In this document: positions 33,520 through 41,345 of the stretch, piece by piece
How the letters are laid out: each line of letters begins with the position of its first letter
Numbering within the stretch: the stretch's first letter is position 1
NCBI GenBank assembly: GCA_036834985.1
Contig: DAITMV010000005.1
Coordinates: forward strand, 1 to 47,326
Direction: 5' to 3'
Length of the DNA stretch: 47,326 bases
Origin: DAITMV01 sp036834985
GTDB taxonomy: Bacteria > Pseudomonadota > Gammaproteobacteria > Burkholderiales > Burkholderiaceae_B
The notes under the pieces: model-generated
The model's input: only the letters and a program-made list of their open reading frames with translations
What the model was told of the DNA's origin: nothing
The model's database searches: none
Position numbers and translations under genes: made by a program

Positions 33520-34311
33520 TTAATTTCCACTAAACATCAGCGCGGTTAATAAAAAGTCCAGTCCCAGCACGGCCAGCGAGGCAGTCACCACGGTGCGGGT
33601 TGTTGCACGGGCCACGCCTTCTGGGGTGGCCTGGCATTCAAAGCCTTCATACAGTGCGATCAAATTGACGGCAATTCCGAACACCACACTCTTGATCACG
33701 CCGTTAAGCACGTCAGCCCGAACATCCACTCCAGCCTGCATCTGCGCCCAAAAGGCGCCTGAATCGACTCCAATCAGCAATACGCCGACCACATAACCTC
33801 CAAATACGCCCACTGCACTGAACAATGCCGCCAAAATCGGCATGGAGATAGCCCCTGCCACAAAACGGGGAGACAACACACGCACCAAGGGGTCAACCGC
33901 CATCATTTCCATGGCCGACAACTGCTCTCCCGCCTTCATCAGGCCTATTTCAGCCGTCAGGGAAGTGCCCGCACGGCCGGCAAACAGCAGGGCCGACACG
34001 ACCGGACCCAGTTCCCTCACCAACGACAGAGCCACCAGCAAACCCAACGCCTGTTCGGAACCATAGCGCTGCAGGGTGTAATACCCTTGTAGTCCGAGCA
34101 CAAAACCGACAAACAGACCCGACACCACAATAATGATGAGTGAGTAATTACCGATAAAGTGGATTTGTTCGATCACCAAACCCGGACGCATCAGGGATTT
34201 GGGAATCAAACGCATCAGCCTGCCCGAGAAACGGCCAAAATAGCCGAGACCCACGATGGCCAAACGAACCCACGCGCCCAAGCGGGACACCTGGTCAAAA
34301 ACTGCTTGCAT
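33520..34311 (-). CDS. mlaE: MlaE, permease of the phospholipid transporter
   Basis: 263-residue membrane protein of the MlaE family with about five helices; GLQGYYTLQRYGSEQALGLL, VSALLFAGRAGTSLTAEIG and SPRFVAGAISMPILA are family motifs. It overlaps the mlaF stop (TGATG at 34309-34313). Confidence 0.96.
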   Translation of the reverse strand: MQAVFDQVSRLGAWVRLAIVGLGYFGRFSGRLMRLIPKSLMRPGLVIEQIHFIGNYSLIIIVVSGLFVGFVLGLQGYYTLQRYGSEQALGLLVALSLVRELGPVVSALLFAGRAGTSLTAEIGLMKAGEQLSAMEMMAVDPLVRVLSPRFVAGAISMPILAALFSAVGVFGGYVVGVLLIGVDSGAFWAQMQAGVDVRADVLNGVIKSVVFGIAVNLIALYEGFECQATPEGVARATTRTVVTASLAVLGLDFLLTALMFSGN

Positions 34312-35102
34312 CAGGAAAACTCCTCTTCCAGGCTGGGTGCCGGGTAGTGGAAACGAACCGGGCCTTCTGGCTGTCCGTGAATAAACTGTTGAATGTAAGG
34401 GTCAGGATTGTTGCGAATTTCGTCCGGGGACCCGGTTGCTACAACCCGTCCGTTGGCAATCACAATCACGTGGTCTGAGATGGCAAATGACTCAGCGATA
34501 TCGTGAGTTACCACCACAGATGTGGCCCCCAAAGCATCGTTCAATGTCCGGATGAGCGTGGCAGTAATCCCCAATGAGATCGGGTCAAGACCCGCAAATG
34601 GCTCATCATAAAAAATCAGCTCTGGATCCAGCGAGATGGCACGCGCCAAGGCCACCCGACGACTCATCCCGCCGGAGATCTCTGCAGGCATCAACCTGTG
34701 GGCCCCACGCAACCCCACCGCATGCAGCTTCATCAGAACCAGGTCGGAGATGGCCGCCTCGGACAAATCGGTATGTTCACGCAGCGGAAAGGCCACGTTG
34801 TCGAATACAGACATGTCAGTAAAAAGCGCGCCAAACTGAAACAGCACACCAATTCGCTTGCGGTACTTATACAACGCTTGTGAATCCAGCGAGGGAATGG
34901 ACTGGCCAAATACCTCGACTGAACCTTGACTAGGCTTGTGCTGGCCTGACATCAACCGGATCAGCGTGGTTTTGCCTGAGCCTGACCCACCCATGACAGA
35001 CACCACCTTGCCCTTCGGGATATCGACCGTCAGATCAGACAAAATGAGCCTTTCTCCGTAGCCAAAGCTCATGTTTTTTATACGGGCAACCAAGTCGGAC
35101 AT
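34311..35102 (-). CDS. mlaF: MlaF, ATPase of the phospholipid transporter
   Basis: 263 residues with Walker A GGSGSGKTTLIR, signature ISGGMSRRVALARA, Walker B LIFYDEPFAGLDP and H-loop VVTHDIAES. First gene of the long minus-strand block that runs to tatC. A TACAAT hexamer lies about 40 nt upstream (plus-strand 35138-35143) as a possible -10, without a good -35. Confidence 0.96.
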   Translation of the reverse strand: MSDLVARIKNMSFGYGERLILSDLTVDIPKGKVVSVMGGSGSGKTTLIRLMSGQHKPSQGSVEVFGQSIPSLDSQALYKYRKRIGVLFQFGALFTDMSVFDNVAFPLREHTDLSEAAISDLVLMKLHAVGLRGAHRLMPAEISGGMSRRVALARAISLDPELIFYDEPFAGLDPISLGITATLIRTLNDALGATSVVVTHDIAESFAISDHVIVIANGRVVATGSPDEIRNNPDPYIQQFIHGQPEGPVRFHYPAPSLEEEFS

Positions 35103-35241
35103 GTCAATAAGGATCGCGAAAACCGTGAATAGGGCGTTATTGTAGCCGGAGTTTACTGTCGTTGATGCGGAATTTTCTGAACGCCACTGTGATCAAACTC
35201 ACTCGGGACTGCCCCATGGCAACGACCCTTTCAGGTTAGTT

Positions 35242-35271
35242 TTGCGAGCCATACAGTAATTTACTTACACT
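35242..35271 (+). promoter_or_regulatory. Candidate promoter of the pilus-like operon
   Basis: TTGCGA (35242-35247), 18-bp spacer, TACACT (35266-35271); four of six bases match in each box. The secretin ATG follows 7 nt later with no Shine-Dalgarno, so the transcript may be almost leaderless. The divergent gap 35103-35278 holds no gene. Confidence 0.3.
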
Positions 35272-35278
35272 GCGGCCC

Positions 35279-37123
35279 ATGATAACTGGCCCTCTTTTTC
35301 GACCCATCCGCCGCTTCATTCGATCGTCAGCCATTGCCACACGATGGGTGTGCCTGCTGCTGTCGACCGGGTTAGCCGCTTGTGCTTACCAACCCCCTGA
35401 TGTCAGCTCGGTCCCTCTGCAGCTGCCGGTCACTTCCACCTCAGCCAAACAACCGGCACCGCTTCCATGGATCAGAGTGCCAGCCAGCCTTCCCCCTCTG
35501 AACCGCTTCCCCAAAACGGAGGGTTACTCGTTCAAGCTGAAAAAAGTGCCTGCCATCAGCGTGCTCGAGGCACTGGCCGATAGTGAAGGCTTTTCGTTTG
35601 AGGGGGATGAATGTGCCCAAGCGCCTGTCAACCTGTTTTTAAAGGATGTGTCTGCCCTACAAGCCATCGAACACATGGCGCATTTGCTAAACCTGCAATT
35701 AACGATTGATGAACAACACATCACCTTAAGTTGCAACAAGCCGTATTGGGTTACCTACAAACTGGATTACCCGGCGGTTGAACGCACCACCCTGGACACG
35801 GTTACCGTCAACTCGCAACTGGGTAACCCTGGCACCCCGGGTACAGGGGGCAGCACTTTGTTGGGCACCACCGCAGGTTTCGCCAATTCGGGAGGGCTGG
35901 GCAATAACGCCAGTGTGTCTGTGCAGACCAAACACCAAAATCGGTTTTGGGATGAATTGACCCGCACGATTGAGTACATGCTCATCGAGCCGGAGGCCAA
36001 AGAACTGCCGGCACCCGTTACAACCGAAACCGTGATCTCGCAACAGGCCGACGGTACTGCTCTGGGTACGGACAGCCTTGGTCGCCTGCGCCGGCGATCC
36101 TCGGCCCACACCAATGGCGGGGACTTCAATAGCGAAACAACCATCAGCCGCCGAACCACTCGGCAAAGCACGCAACCCCTGACCCAAGTACTGCCGCACG
36201 CTGAAAGCGGCCTGTTGATGATCAAAGCCAATCAACAACAACACGCATACATCACATCATTTCTTGAGACAGTGACCCAACGCGCCCTCAAGCAGGTACT
36301 GATAGAAGCAACGGTGGCGGAGGTTCGACTGTCATCCCAGTATCAAAAAGGTATTCAGTGGCAAGCATTGCCGCGCAATGGATCGGGTCTTGGGTTCGAT
36401 ATCAGCCCCATCACGAACAGCAACGGTAGCGGTGTCAACTCTGCGAACAGCAGTCTGGCAGCGCTTCTGAGCCTGCGATTTGTCCAACCAGCGCTCGCCG
36501 GGAGCCTTGGAATTAGCGCCGCTTTATCACTGCTCGAACAATATGGCGATGTACGGGTTATCTCAAATCCCAAGCTGGCAGTACTCAACCAGCAAACGGC
36601 AGTGCTCAAGGTAGTCGATAACCGTGTGTACTTCACTGTACAAGTACAAACAGCCGCACCCACCAATAACAGCAGTGCATTTTCAACATTTACAACGCAA
36701 CTACACACCGTACCCGTCGGATTTTTTATGGCGATAACACCGCATATCGAAGACCACTCGGGCGTATCGCTCACAATACGTCCCACCGTATCCAGGATCC
36801 TGGGCTTTATCAATGACCCGAATCCTGCCTTGGCACAAGCCGGTGTTGTTAGTCGTATACCCGAAATACAAACGAGGGAAATTGAATCGGTCATGCGTTT
36901 GCATACTGGCGAAATCGCCCTCCTGGGAGGCCTGATGCAGACAAGCTCAGACCAGTTGCGCGATACGCTTCCTGGCGCCGCTAACAATGAAACAGCGCGT
37001 ACGTTGCTTGACCAGCAGCGATCCGACTCGCAGCGCAGCGAGCTAGTGATTTTACTGCGACCGGTGATCGAGCCCGTCACCCAGAGCAAGGTCTTTAATA
37101 GCACCAGGGTAAGCCATCCATGA
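35279..37123 (+). CDS. Lipoprotein secretin of a type IV pilus-like system (MshL/PilN-like)
   Basis: 614 residues: an outer-membrane channel for a pilus or pseudopilus. Lipobox LAAC with Cys35; a small N-terminal domain at about 85-150 (VPAISVLEALADSEGFSFEG, VNLFLKDVSALQAIEHMA); a Gly/Thr/Ser-rich linker (180-215 and 245-300); the secretin domain from about 335 (QVLIEATVAEVRLSSQYQKG, VRVISNPKLAVLNQQTAVLK) with the signature at 478-500 (VPVGFFMAITPHI, VSLTIRPTVSRI) and LHTGEIALLGGLM at 541-553. Length and order fit MshL and the lipoprotein secretins of type IVb pili rather than GspD, which has more N domains. No separate pilotin is seen, in line with self-lipidation. First gene of the operon; its TGA overlaps the next ATG. 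Confidence 0.88.
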   Translation: MITGPLFRPIRRFIRSSAIATRWVCLLLSTGLAACAYQPPDVSSVPLQLPVTSTSAKQPAPLPWIRVPASLPPLNRFPKTEGYSFKLKKVPAISVLEALADSEGFSFEGDECAQAPVNLFLKDVSALQAIEHMAHLLNLQLTIDEQHITLSCNKPYWVTYKLDYPAVERTTLDTVTVNSQLGNPGTPGTGGSTLLGTTAGFANSGGLGNNASVSVQTKHQNRFWDELTRTIEYMLIEPEAKELPAPVTTETVISQQADGTALGTDSLGRLRRRSSAHTNGGDFNSETTISRRTTRQSTQPLTQVLPHAESGLLMIKANQQQHAYITSFLETVTQRALKQVLIEATVAEVRLSSQYQKGIQWQALPRNGSGLGFDISPITNSNGSGVNSANSSLAALLSLRFVQPALAGSLGISAALSLLEQYGDVRVISNPKLAVLNQQTAVLKVVDNRVYFTVQVQTAAPTNNSSAFSTFTTQLHTVPVGFFMAITPHIEDHSGVSLTIRPTVSRILGFINDPNPALAQAGVVSRIPEIQTREIESVMRLHTGEIALLGGLMQTSSDQLRDTLPGAANNETARTLLDQQRSDSQRSELVILLRPVIEPVTQSKVFNSTRVSHP

Positions 37124-37752
37124 AACTGATAACCCCCACACCACGCAGACGGAGTCAGCGATTTGTCACGGTGCTGATGGTATTTTGCCTCTGGATATGC
37201 ATGGCGACGGGCGGACCCAACGCACAGGCCGGGCAATCGAACAATCCCATCAAACCAGCACCAAAGCGAAATGTGTGTGAGCAGTGGTTTGAACAGGTAT
37301 GGCCTCAGCTATCATTGGCCGGGCAGTTACCAGCACACCCCAAGGCTCCCCCAAAATGCCGAGCCAATCCCTGGGTGCATTGGGTATACAAACAGCAACC
37401 CGTTGTTCACAGCCCGCCTCCTGCACCTGGCAAGCCGACTTTTGCAGCCCTGACTGATCCGTTTTTTGCCAATCTGAACGCCTTGCAGCAAGCGGTCACA
37501 TGGGGCGAACAAGGCCGCTTGCGGGAGGCCTATGACCTGTTGCGTCGACTGGCCAAAGAGCAACCGGAATGGCCAGAAATTTATTACAACCTGGGCATTG
37601 TTCTCGAGTTGCGCGGAGAGCTTGCTCAATCAAAACATTCATTTGAATACGCACTGGACTTATGCAGCTTTTCACCTTGCAGAATTCCACGTGAATCAAC
37701 TGAACAACACATCGAGCAATTAACTCTTTTTCTCAAGGCGGCGGCCCCATGA
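37120..37752 (+). CDS. TPR-containing exported or membrane-anchored protein of the pilus-like operon
   Basis: 210 residues. A hydrophobic segment at about 15-30 (FVTVLMVFCLWICMATGG) ends near AQA and acts as signal or anchor. A Pro-rich middle with two Cys (53, 80) is followed by a TPR-like pair at about 118-165 (ALQQAVTWGEQGRLREAYDL, EIYYNLGIVLELRGELAQSK) and a short Cys-containing end (LCSFSPC). The position after the secretin and before the ATPase matches MshN, a TPR protein of MSHA operons, but it is about half that length. It overlaps both neighbours by ATGA. Confidence 0.7.
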   Translation: MKLITPTPRRRSQRFVTVLMVFCLWICMATGGPNAQAGQSNNPIKPAPKRNVCEQWFEQVWPQLSLAGQLPAHPKAPPKCRANPWVHWVYKQQPVVHSPPPAPGKPTFAALTDPFFANLNALQQAVTWGEQGRLREAYDLLRRLAKEQPEWPEIYYNLGIVLELRGELAQSKHSFEYALDLCSFSPCRIPRESTEQHIEQLTLFLKAAAP

Positions 37753-38813
37753 AGTGGAGCCCACGGAACTTTGAAGAGCCAAAAGCGCTGATCCAACACG
37801 CTGTAAAACACCAGGTATCAGACGTACACATCACGGCACTGAATCAACACTACCGCATACGATGCCGCGTCCATGGCGCTTTACATGAAGTAGCCATCCT
37901 TGATACGGAACAGGGGCGCGCACTCGTTCAACGTATCAAAGCAGCCTGCGGTATGAATATCGCAGAAAGTCGGCTACCCCAGGATGGCCGTATGAGCATC
38001 GGCATGGTGGATATGTGTGACGTCAGGGTCGCAGCGCACCCCACATTACATGGAGAAAACCTCGTGCTTCGTCTCCTGTCAAAAGTACAAGGTTTATGCC
38101 TTGAGAAGCTGGGCTTCGGCACACAAACCCGGCAGCAGTTAATAGACGTATTGACCCACAAACAAGGCATGATTTTGGTGGCCGGACCCACGGGCGCAGG
38201 TAAAACAACCACATTGCATGCCATGCTTAGACAGCTCGGCGACGACGCTGGCAACGTAATGACGCTTGAAGACCCTGTGGAACTGGAGTGGGATCAAGCC
38301 GTTCAGACAGACCTCTCACGTCTGCATAAAATGGACTTTCCATCAGGGCTTAGATCGCTGTTGCGACAAGACCCTGACGTGATCCTCATTGGCGAAATAA
38401 GAGACACGGAAACCGCCCGACTCGCCCTTCAGGCAGCGATGACGGGACACCGGGTGTTTGCATCCGTACACGCGTATGACACCCTGGGCACCATCGCCCG
38501 ACTCACGGATCTGGGTCTGTCCATCCATCAGCTTCTGCCTCATATCTCGGCGATTGTCTCTCAACGGCTCATCACCGTGGACCCTCCGATGGGCAGCGTC
38601 ACAGCGGAGGCGTCCAAATCCATACGGAGCCCTGTGGCGGAGGTCTGGAAAACATTCCGGTTGGCAACCCTGCAACGTTACAACTTCGCCTCGCTGGGTG
38701 ATGTTGCGGCTGCGTTAGCGCCCGATGTGTTCTGGAGTTTTGATGACAGCCTGTGTGAACTGCGTGCGGCACAAAGTCAGGCAAGCACCTTGCAAACACG
38801 TGAGGCAACATGA
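37749..38813 (+). CDS. Type IV pilus / type II secretion assembly ATPase, short form
   Basis: 354-residue GspE/PilB-superfamily hexameric ATPase. The N2-like domain holds SDVHITA at 24-30; Walker A GPTGAGKT at 146-153; Asp box MTLEDPVELE at 171-180; Walker B RQDPDVILIGEIRD at 206-219; His box MTGHRVFASVHAYDT at 231-245. It lacks the N1 domain and the CxxC zinc element of most GspE/PilB/MshE proteins: after SQRLI comes TVDPPMGS without cysteines. The size is like PilT, but gene context (between TPR and GspF genes, single ATPase) favours assembly. Overlaps the next gene by ATGA. Confidence 0.9.
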   Translation: MKWSPRNFEEPKALIQHAVKHQVSDVHITALNQHYRIRCRVHGALHEVAILDTEQGRALVQRIKAACGMNIAESRLPQDGRMSIGMVDMCDVRVAAHPTLHGENLVLRLLSKVQGLCLEKLGFGTQTRQQLIDVLTHKQGMILVAGPTGAGKTTTLHAMLRQLGDDAGNVMTLEDPVELEWDQAVQTDLSRLHKMDFPSGLRSLLRQDPDVILIGEIRDTETARLALQAAMTGHRVFASVHAYDTLGTIARLTDLGLSIHQLLPHISAIVSQRLITVDPPMGSVTAEASKSIRSPVAEVWKTFRLATLQRYNFASLGDVAAALAPDVFWSFDDSLCELRAAQSQASTLQTREAT

Positions 38814-39820
38814 ACACAAAACGCACCATCGCCTCGTCACAATGCCTGCAGGTGGCTCAATCCGTTGGGCAGTTGCTGTGCAGTGGAATCCCGCTGGACG
38901 CTGCTCTGATGATTTGCGCAGACGGCATCGAGCACCGTGTGCTAAAAGCTGCACTGCAAGACCAGGAAGAACGGATCAGGGACGGTATGTTTTGGAGCGA
39001 CGCCCTCGAACAACAAACGGTTCGTTGGCCTGATGCCTTGCTCAACTGGATACAAATTGGCGAAGCAACCGGACATCTAGGTGATTGTGTCTTGCATTAC
39101 TGGAAAGAGGCCGACAGTGAACGGCGATTTCGCAAAGGGTTGATTCAGTCGATGATCTATCCAGTACTGGTGTTGATATCGGCATTGTTATCGGTCCTTA
39201 TCATGCATTACATGCTCTCCGAGGTTCACGCAGAGTCATTGACGCAAACCAGTACGACTGCCAACAACAGCTGGTATGCCGACAATCTGATGGGTATCGG
39301 TGTCCTGATCTTGATGGCATCTTGGGTCAGTCAACGTGCCATTCGACACCACTCATCCGACAGTCATCCTCTTCGATACAGCGGATTGATTCCCTTGCGG
39401 ACGTTGACACTCGCACGCGTATTTAACAGCCTGGCCATGCTTTGCCATTGCGGGCTTCCACTGTTGACGGCGCTCGGACGACTGTCAGCCCAAACACACC
39501 GGCATGGACAGCGGTCGGCTGCGCTGGCGCGACAGCTCTATCATCTGGAAGATATGCTACACAGTGGCATCAGTCTGCCAGACGCGCTGCAACAACTTCA
39601 ATGGCCAAGCGCATCGATCGCGCTGGCCAAGGTAGCGGAACAGACAGGAGATTTGAGCAGCTTTTTCAGACAACTGTCCGACATATACGAGTATCACACC
39701 CACACCAAACAACAACTTTTAATCAACGTTTGTAATCCGTTGGCTCTCGGTGTATCTGCGACCCTGATATTGGGGGGATACACCTTTTATATCTGGCCCC
39801 TGTATGCAAACATGGGGTAA
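38810..39820 (+). CDS. GspF/PilC-like inner-membrane platform protein
   Basis: 336 residues with two GspF-type repeats: IGEATGHLGDCVLHYWKEA near 83-102 and VAEQTGDLSSFFRQLSDIY near 275-293. Membrane segments lie at about 115-136, 157-174 and 308-330. It forms the cytoplasmic-membrane platform on which the ATPase works. It is shorter than usual GspF (about 400), mainly by a trimmed N-terminal cytoplasmic part. Confidence 0.88.
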   Translation: MNTKRTIASSQCLQVAQSVGQLLCSGIPLDAALMICADGIEHRVLKAALQDQEERIRDGMFWSDALEQQTVRWPDALLNWIQIGEATGHLGDCVLHYWKEADSERRFRKGLIQSMIYPVLVLISALLSVLIMHYMLSEVHAESLTQTSTTANNSWYADNLMGIGVLILMASWVSQRAIRHHSSDSHPLRYSGLIPLRTLTLARVFNSLAMLCHCGLPLLTALGRLSAQTHRHGQRSAALARQLYHLEDMLHSGISLPDALQQLQWPSASIALAKVAEQTGDLSSFFRQLSDIYEYHTHTKQQLLINVCNPLALGVSATLILGGYTFYIWPLYANMG

Positions 39821-39825
39821 TCGGG

Positions 39826-40776
39826 ATGCGTAAATTTTCAGGACTACGACGGCTGGAGTCACTCTGGCTCGTCATTGAATCAAGCACGCAACCCGACACA
39901 TTGTCCGCAGGGTTGTATCAGCGTGACGTATCAAACACGTCGAGCCAAAAAAAGAACTGCCACTTTAAGCGACTACAACGCTTGGAAGACAGGGATTTAA
40001 GCAGTCTTAAAGAGGCATTGGATCGGCATGCCATGCGAACCACTCATCCCGAGCGCATGGCGGTCTATTGGATTACTTTTCGCTACAGCCCCAGCCCGCT
40101 CACGGACTCGCCCCAGGCACCGGCCCATTGGATCACACAAGAGAACGGCAATCTTTTGTATGCCACTCAGTCCACGCTGCAGAGCATGGCAACGCTGGGA
40201 CGCGAGGTCGAACTGCTGGATGTGGCCGTGCTGGGCAGTGATACGCAGACGGGCGCCTACGGTACTCCGACGCCCCCGGAACATATCAACTTGAATCCCC
40301 GGTCATTTAGCTGGGTCTGCATACCTGCGTCTCTGCACCCGCATCTGATGGACATACAAGACAAACCATTCGGGTGGCTAAAGGCCTCCCTGAAGTATGC
40401 GTTCGGACAATATCAAAGGTCTGTTACTGCGGCATATTGTTTAATAAGTGTGTTCTTCGGATTATGCAGTGGAGCCGCTTTATATGTGCTGACTGATGAA
40501 TTAAATCAACCGCCGGGCATCACAGGTCACATGCAGCCCGCGCGAGGCACAGAGCAGGCTTTTCATGATCTCCAGCCCTTAGATACCTTAATGACGAACG
40601 TATCCACGGTAACAAAACAGCAAAACATACAGTGGAACGGCTCTCAGATCATCCATACCGGCGCTAGCCTGCAGTTGCATCTAATCGCCAGGGAGACATT
40701 GCCCGAAATGTCTTCTCGATGGCCTCAGGGATGCCGTCAGCTGGGCTCACATCATGTGCGATGCGACGTACGATGA
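39826..40776 (+). CDS. Bitopic membrane protein of the pilus-like operon (PilO2/GspL-like position)
   Basis: 316 residues: about 198 cytoplasmic residues, one membrane segment at about 200-222 (TAAYCLISVFFGLCSGAALY) and about 90 periplasmic residues. The C-terminal end has Cys729-type spacing only as two Cys near the tail (CRQL and RCDV). I see no clear sequence motif of GspL, PilM or PilO. The topology and length resemble the PilO2 protein of type IVb pili, which links secretin and platform; this is inferred from context only. It starts 5 nt after the platform gene. Confidence 0.6.
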   Translation: MRKFSGLRRLESLWLVIESSTQPDTLSAGLYQRDVSNTSSQKKNCHFKRLQRLEDRDLSSLKEALDRHAMRTTHPERMAVYWITFRYSPSPLTDSPQAPAHWITQENGNLLYATQSTLQSMATLGREVELLDVAVLGSDTQTGAYGTPTPPEHINLNPRSFSWVCIPASLHPHLMDIQDKPFGWLKASLKYAFGQYQRSVTAAYCLISVFFGLCSGAALYVLTDELNQPPGITGHMQPARGTEQAFHDLQPLDTLMTNVSTVTKQQNIQWNGSQIIHTGASLQLHLIARETLPEMSSRWPQGCRQLGSHHVRCDVR

Positions 40777-41345
40777 CTCCGAACATCCATCTTCACAGCC
40801 TTTACAGGCGATTGATTTATATGAGTGTGGCATGGCAATGCGCCATGCTGGTCAGTTGCGTCTTGTTGGCACAGATATTCATCATGGGCATGCTCCATTG
40901 TATTGCGGATGACGCTTCACACACGCCCACATCAGCGCAAATACCAAGAGACGATGCAACCACGGTCAGTACCGCAGCGTTTGCATCAGAACAAGCGGCC
41001 TGGTCTGCAGTATCGTCGTTGATGTTATCGACAGCATCCAACCCGTCAACAAACAGCCGTTGGCGAGCATGTTCCCTGACCATGAGCGACCAGGTTTGGG
41101 CGATCTGCCTGGGAGGCCAATTGTCAAAAAAACCATCCGTAAGCCATACCGTGCAGTGGCAGTTACTGAGCCAACCCGCAGAGCCTACCCTGGCAAAAAC
41201 CAAAGCTAGTGAGCTAACTATACCCTCTGAGTCGCACAACGGTGACATGGCGCCGACTGATAAACCGATCATCAATAACTGGATTGAGCAATCCAACGGC
41301 AAACGGATCACCTACGATGAAGCAACCGATCACTGGCTTCGTTAA
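40773..41345 (+). CDS. Small bitopic protein of the pilus-like operon (PilP-like position)
   Basis: 190 residues: short N-terminal tail, one membrane segment (about 17-42, SVAWQCAMLVSCVLLAQIFI) and a periplasmic polar region rich in Ser, Thr and Ala, with a Cys pair in ACSLTMSDQVWAICLGG. Not recognisable by motif; size and topology would suit PilP or GspM-like alignment proteins. The start at 40773 overlaps the previous stop (ATGA). An in-frame ATG at 40719 lies inside the preceding gene and is unlikely. Confidence 0.6.
   Translation: MTPNIHLHSLYRRLIYMSVAWQCAMLVSCVLLAQIFIMGMLHCIADDASHTPTSAQIPRDDATTVSTAAFASEQAAWSAVSSLMLSTASNPSTNSRWRACSLTMSDQVWAICLGGQLSKKPSVSHTVQWQLLSQPAEPTLAKTKASELTIPSESHNGDMAPTDKPIINNWIEQSNGKRITYDEATDHWLR

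Noticed and set aside
36355..37236. A 293-codon minus-strand frame inside the secretin gene
   Set aside because: No domain is recognisable, while the plus strand encodes a secretin with its full signature.
37749..38813. PilT-type retraction ATPase, suggested by the length
   Set aside because: It is the only ATPase in an operon with secretin, platform and prepilins, so an assembly role is more likely; only a tree could settle this.
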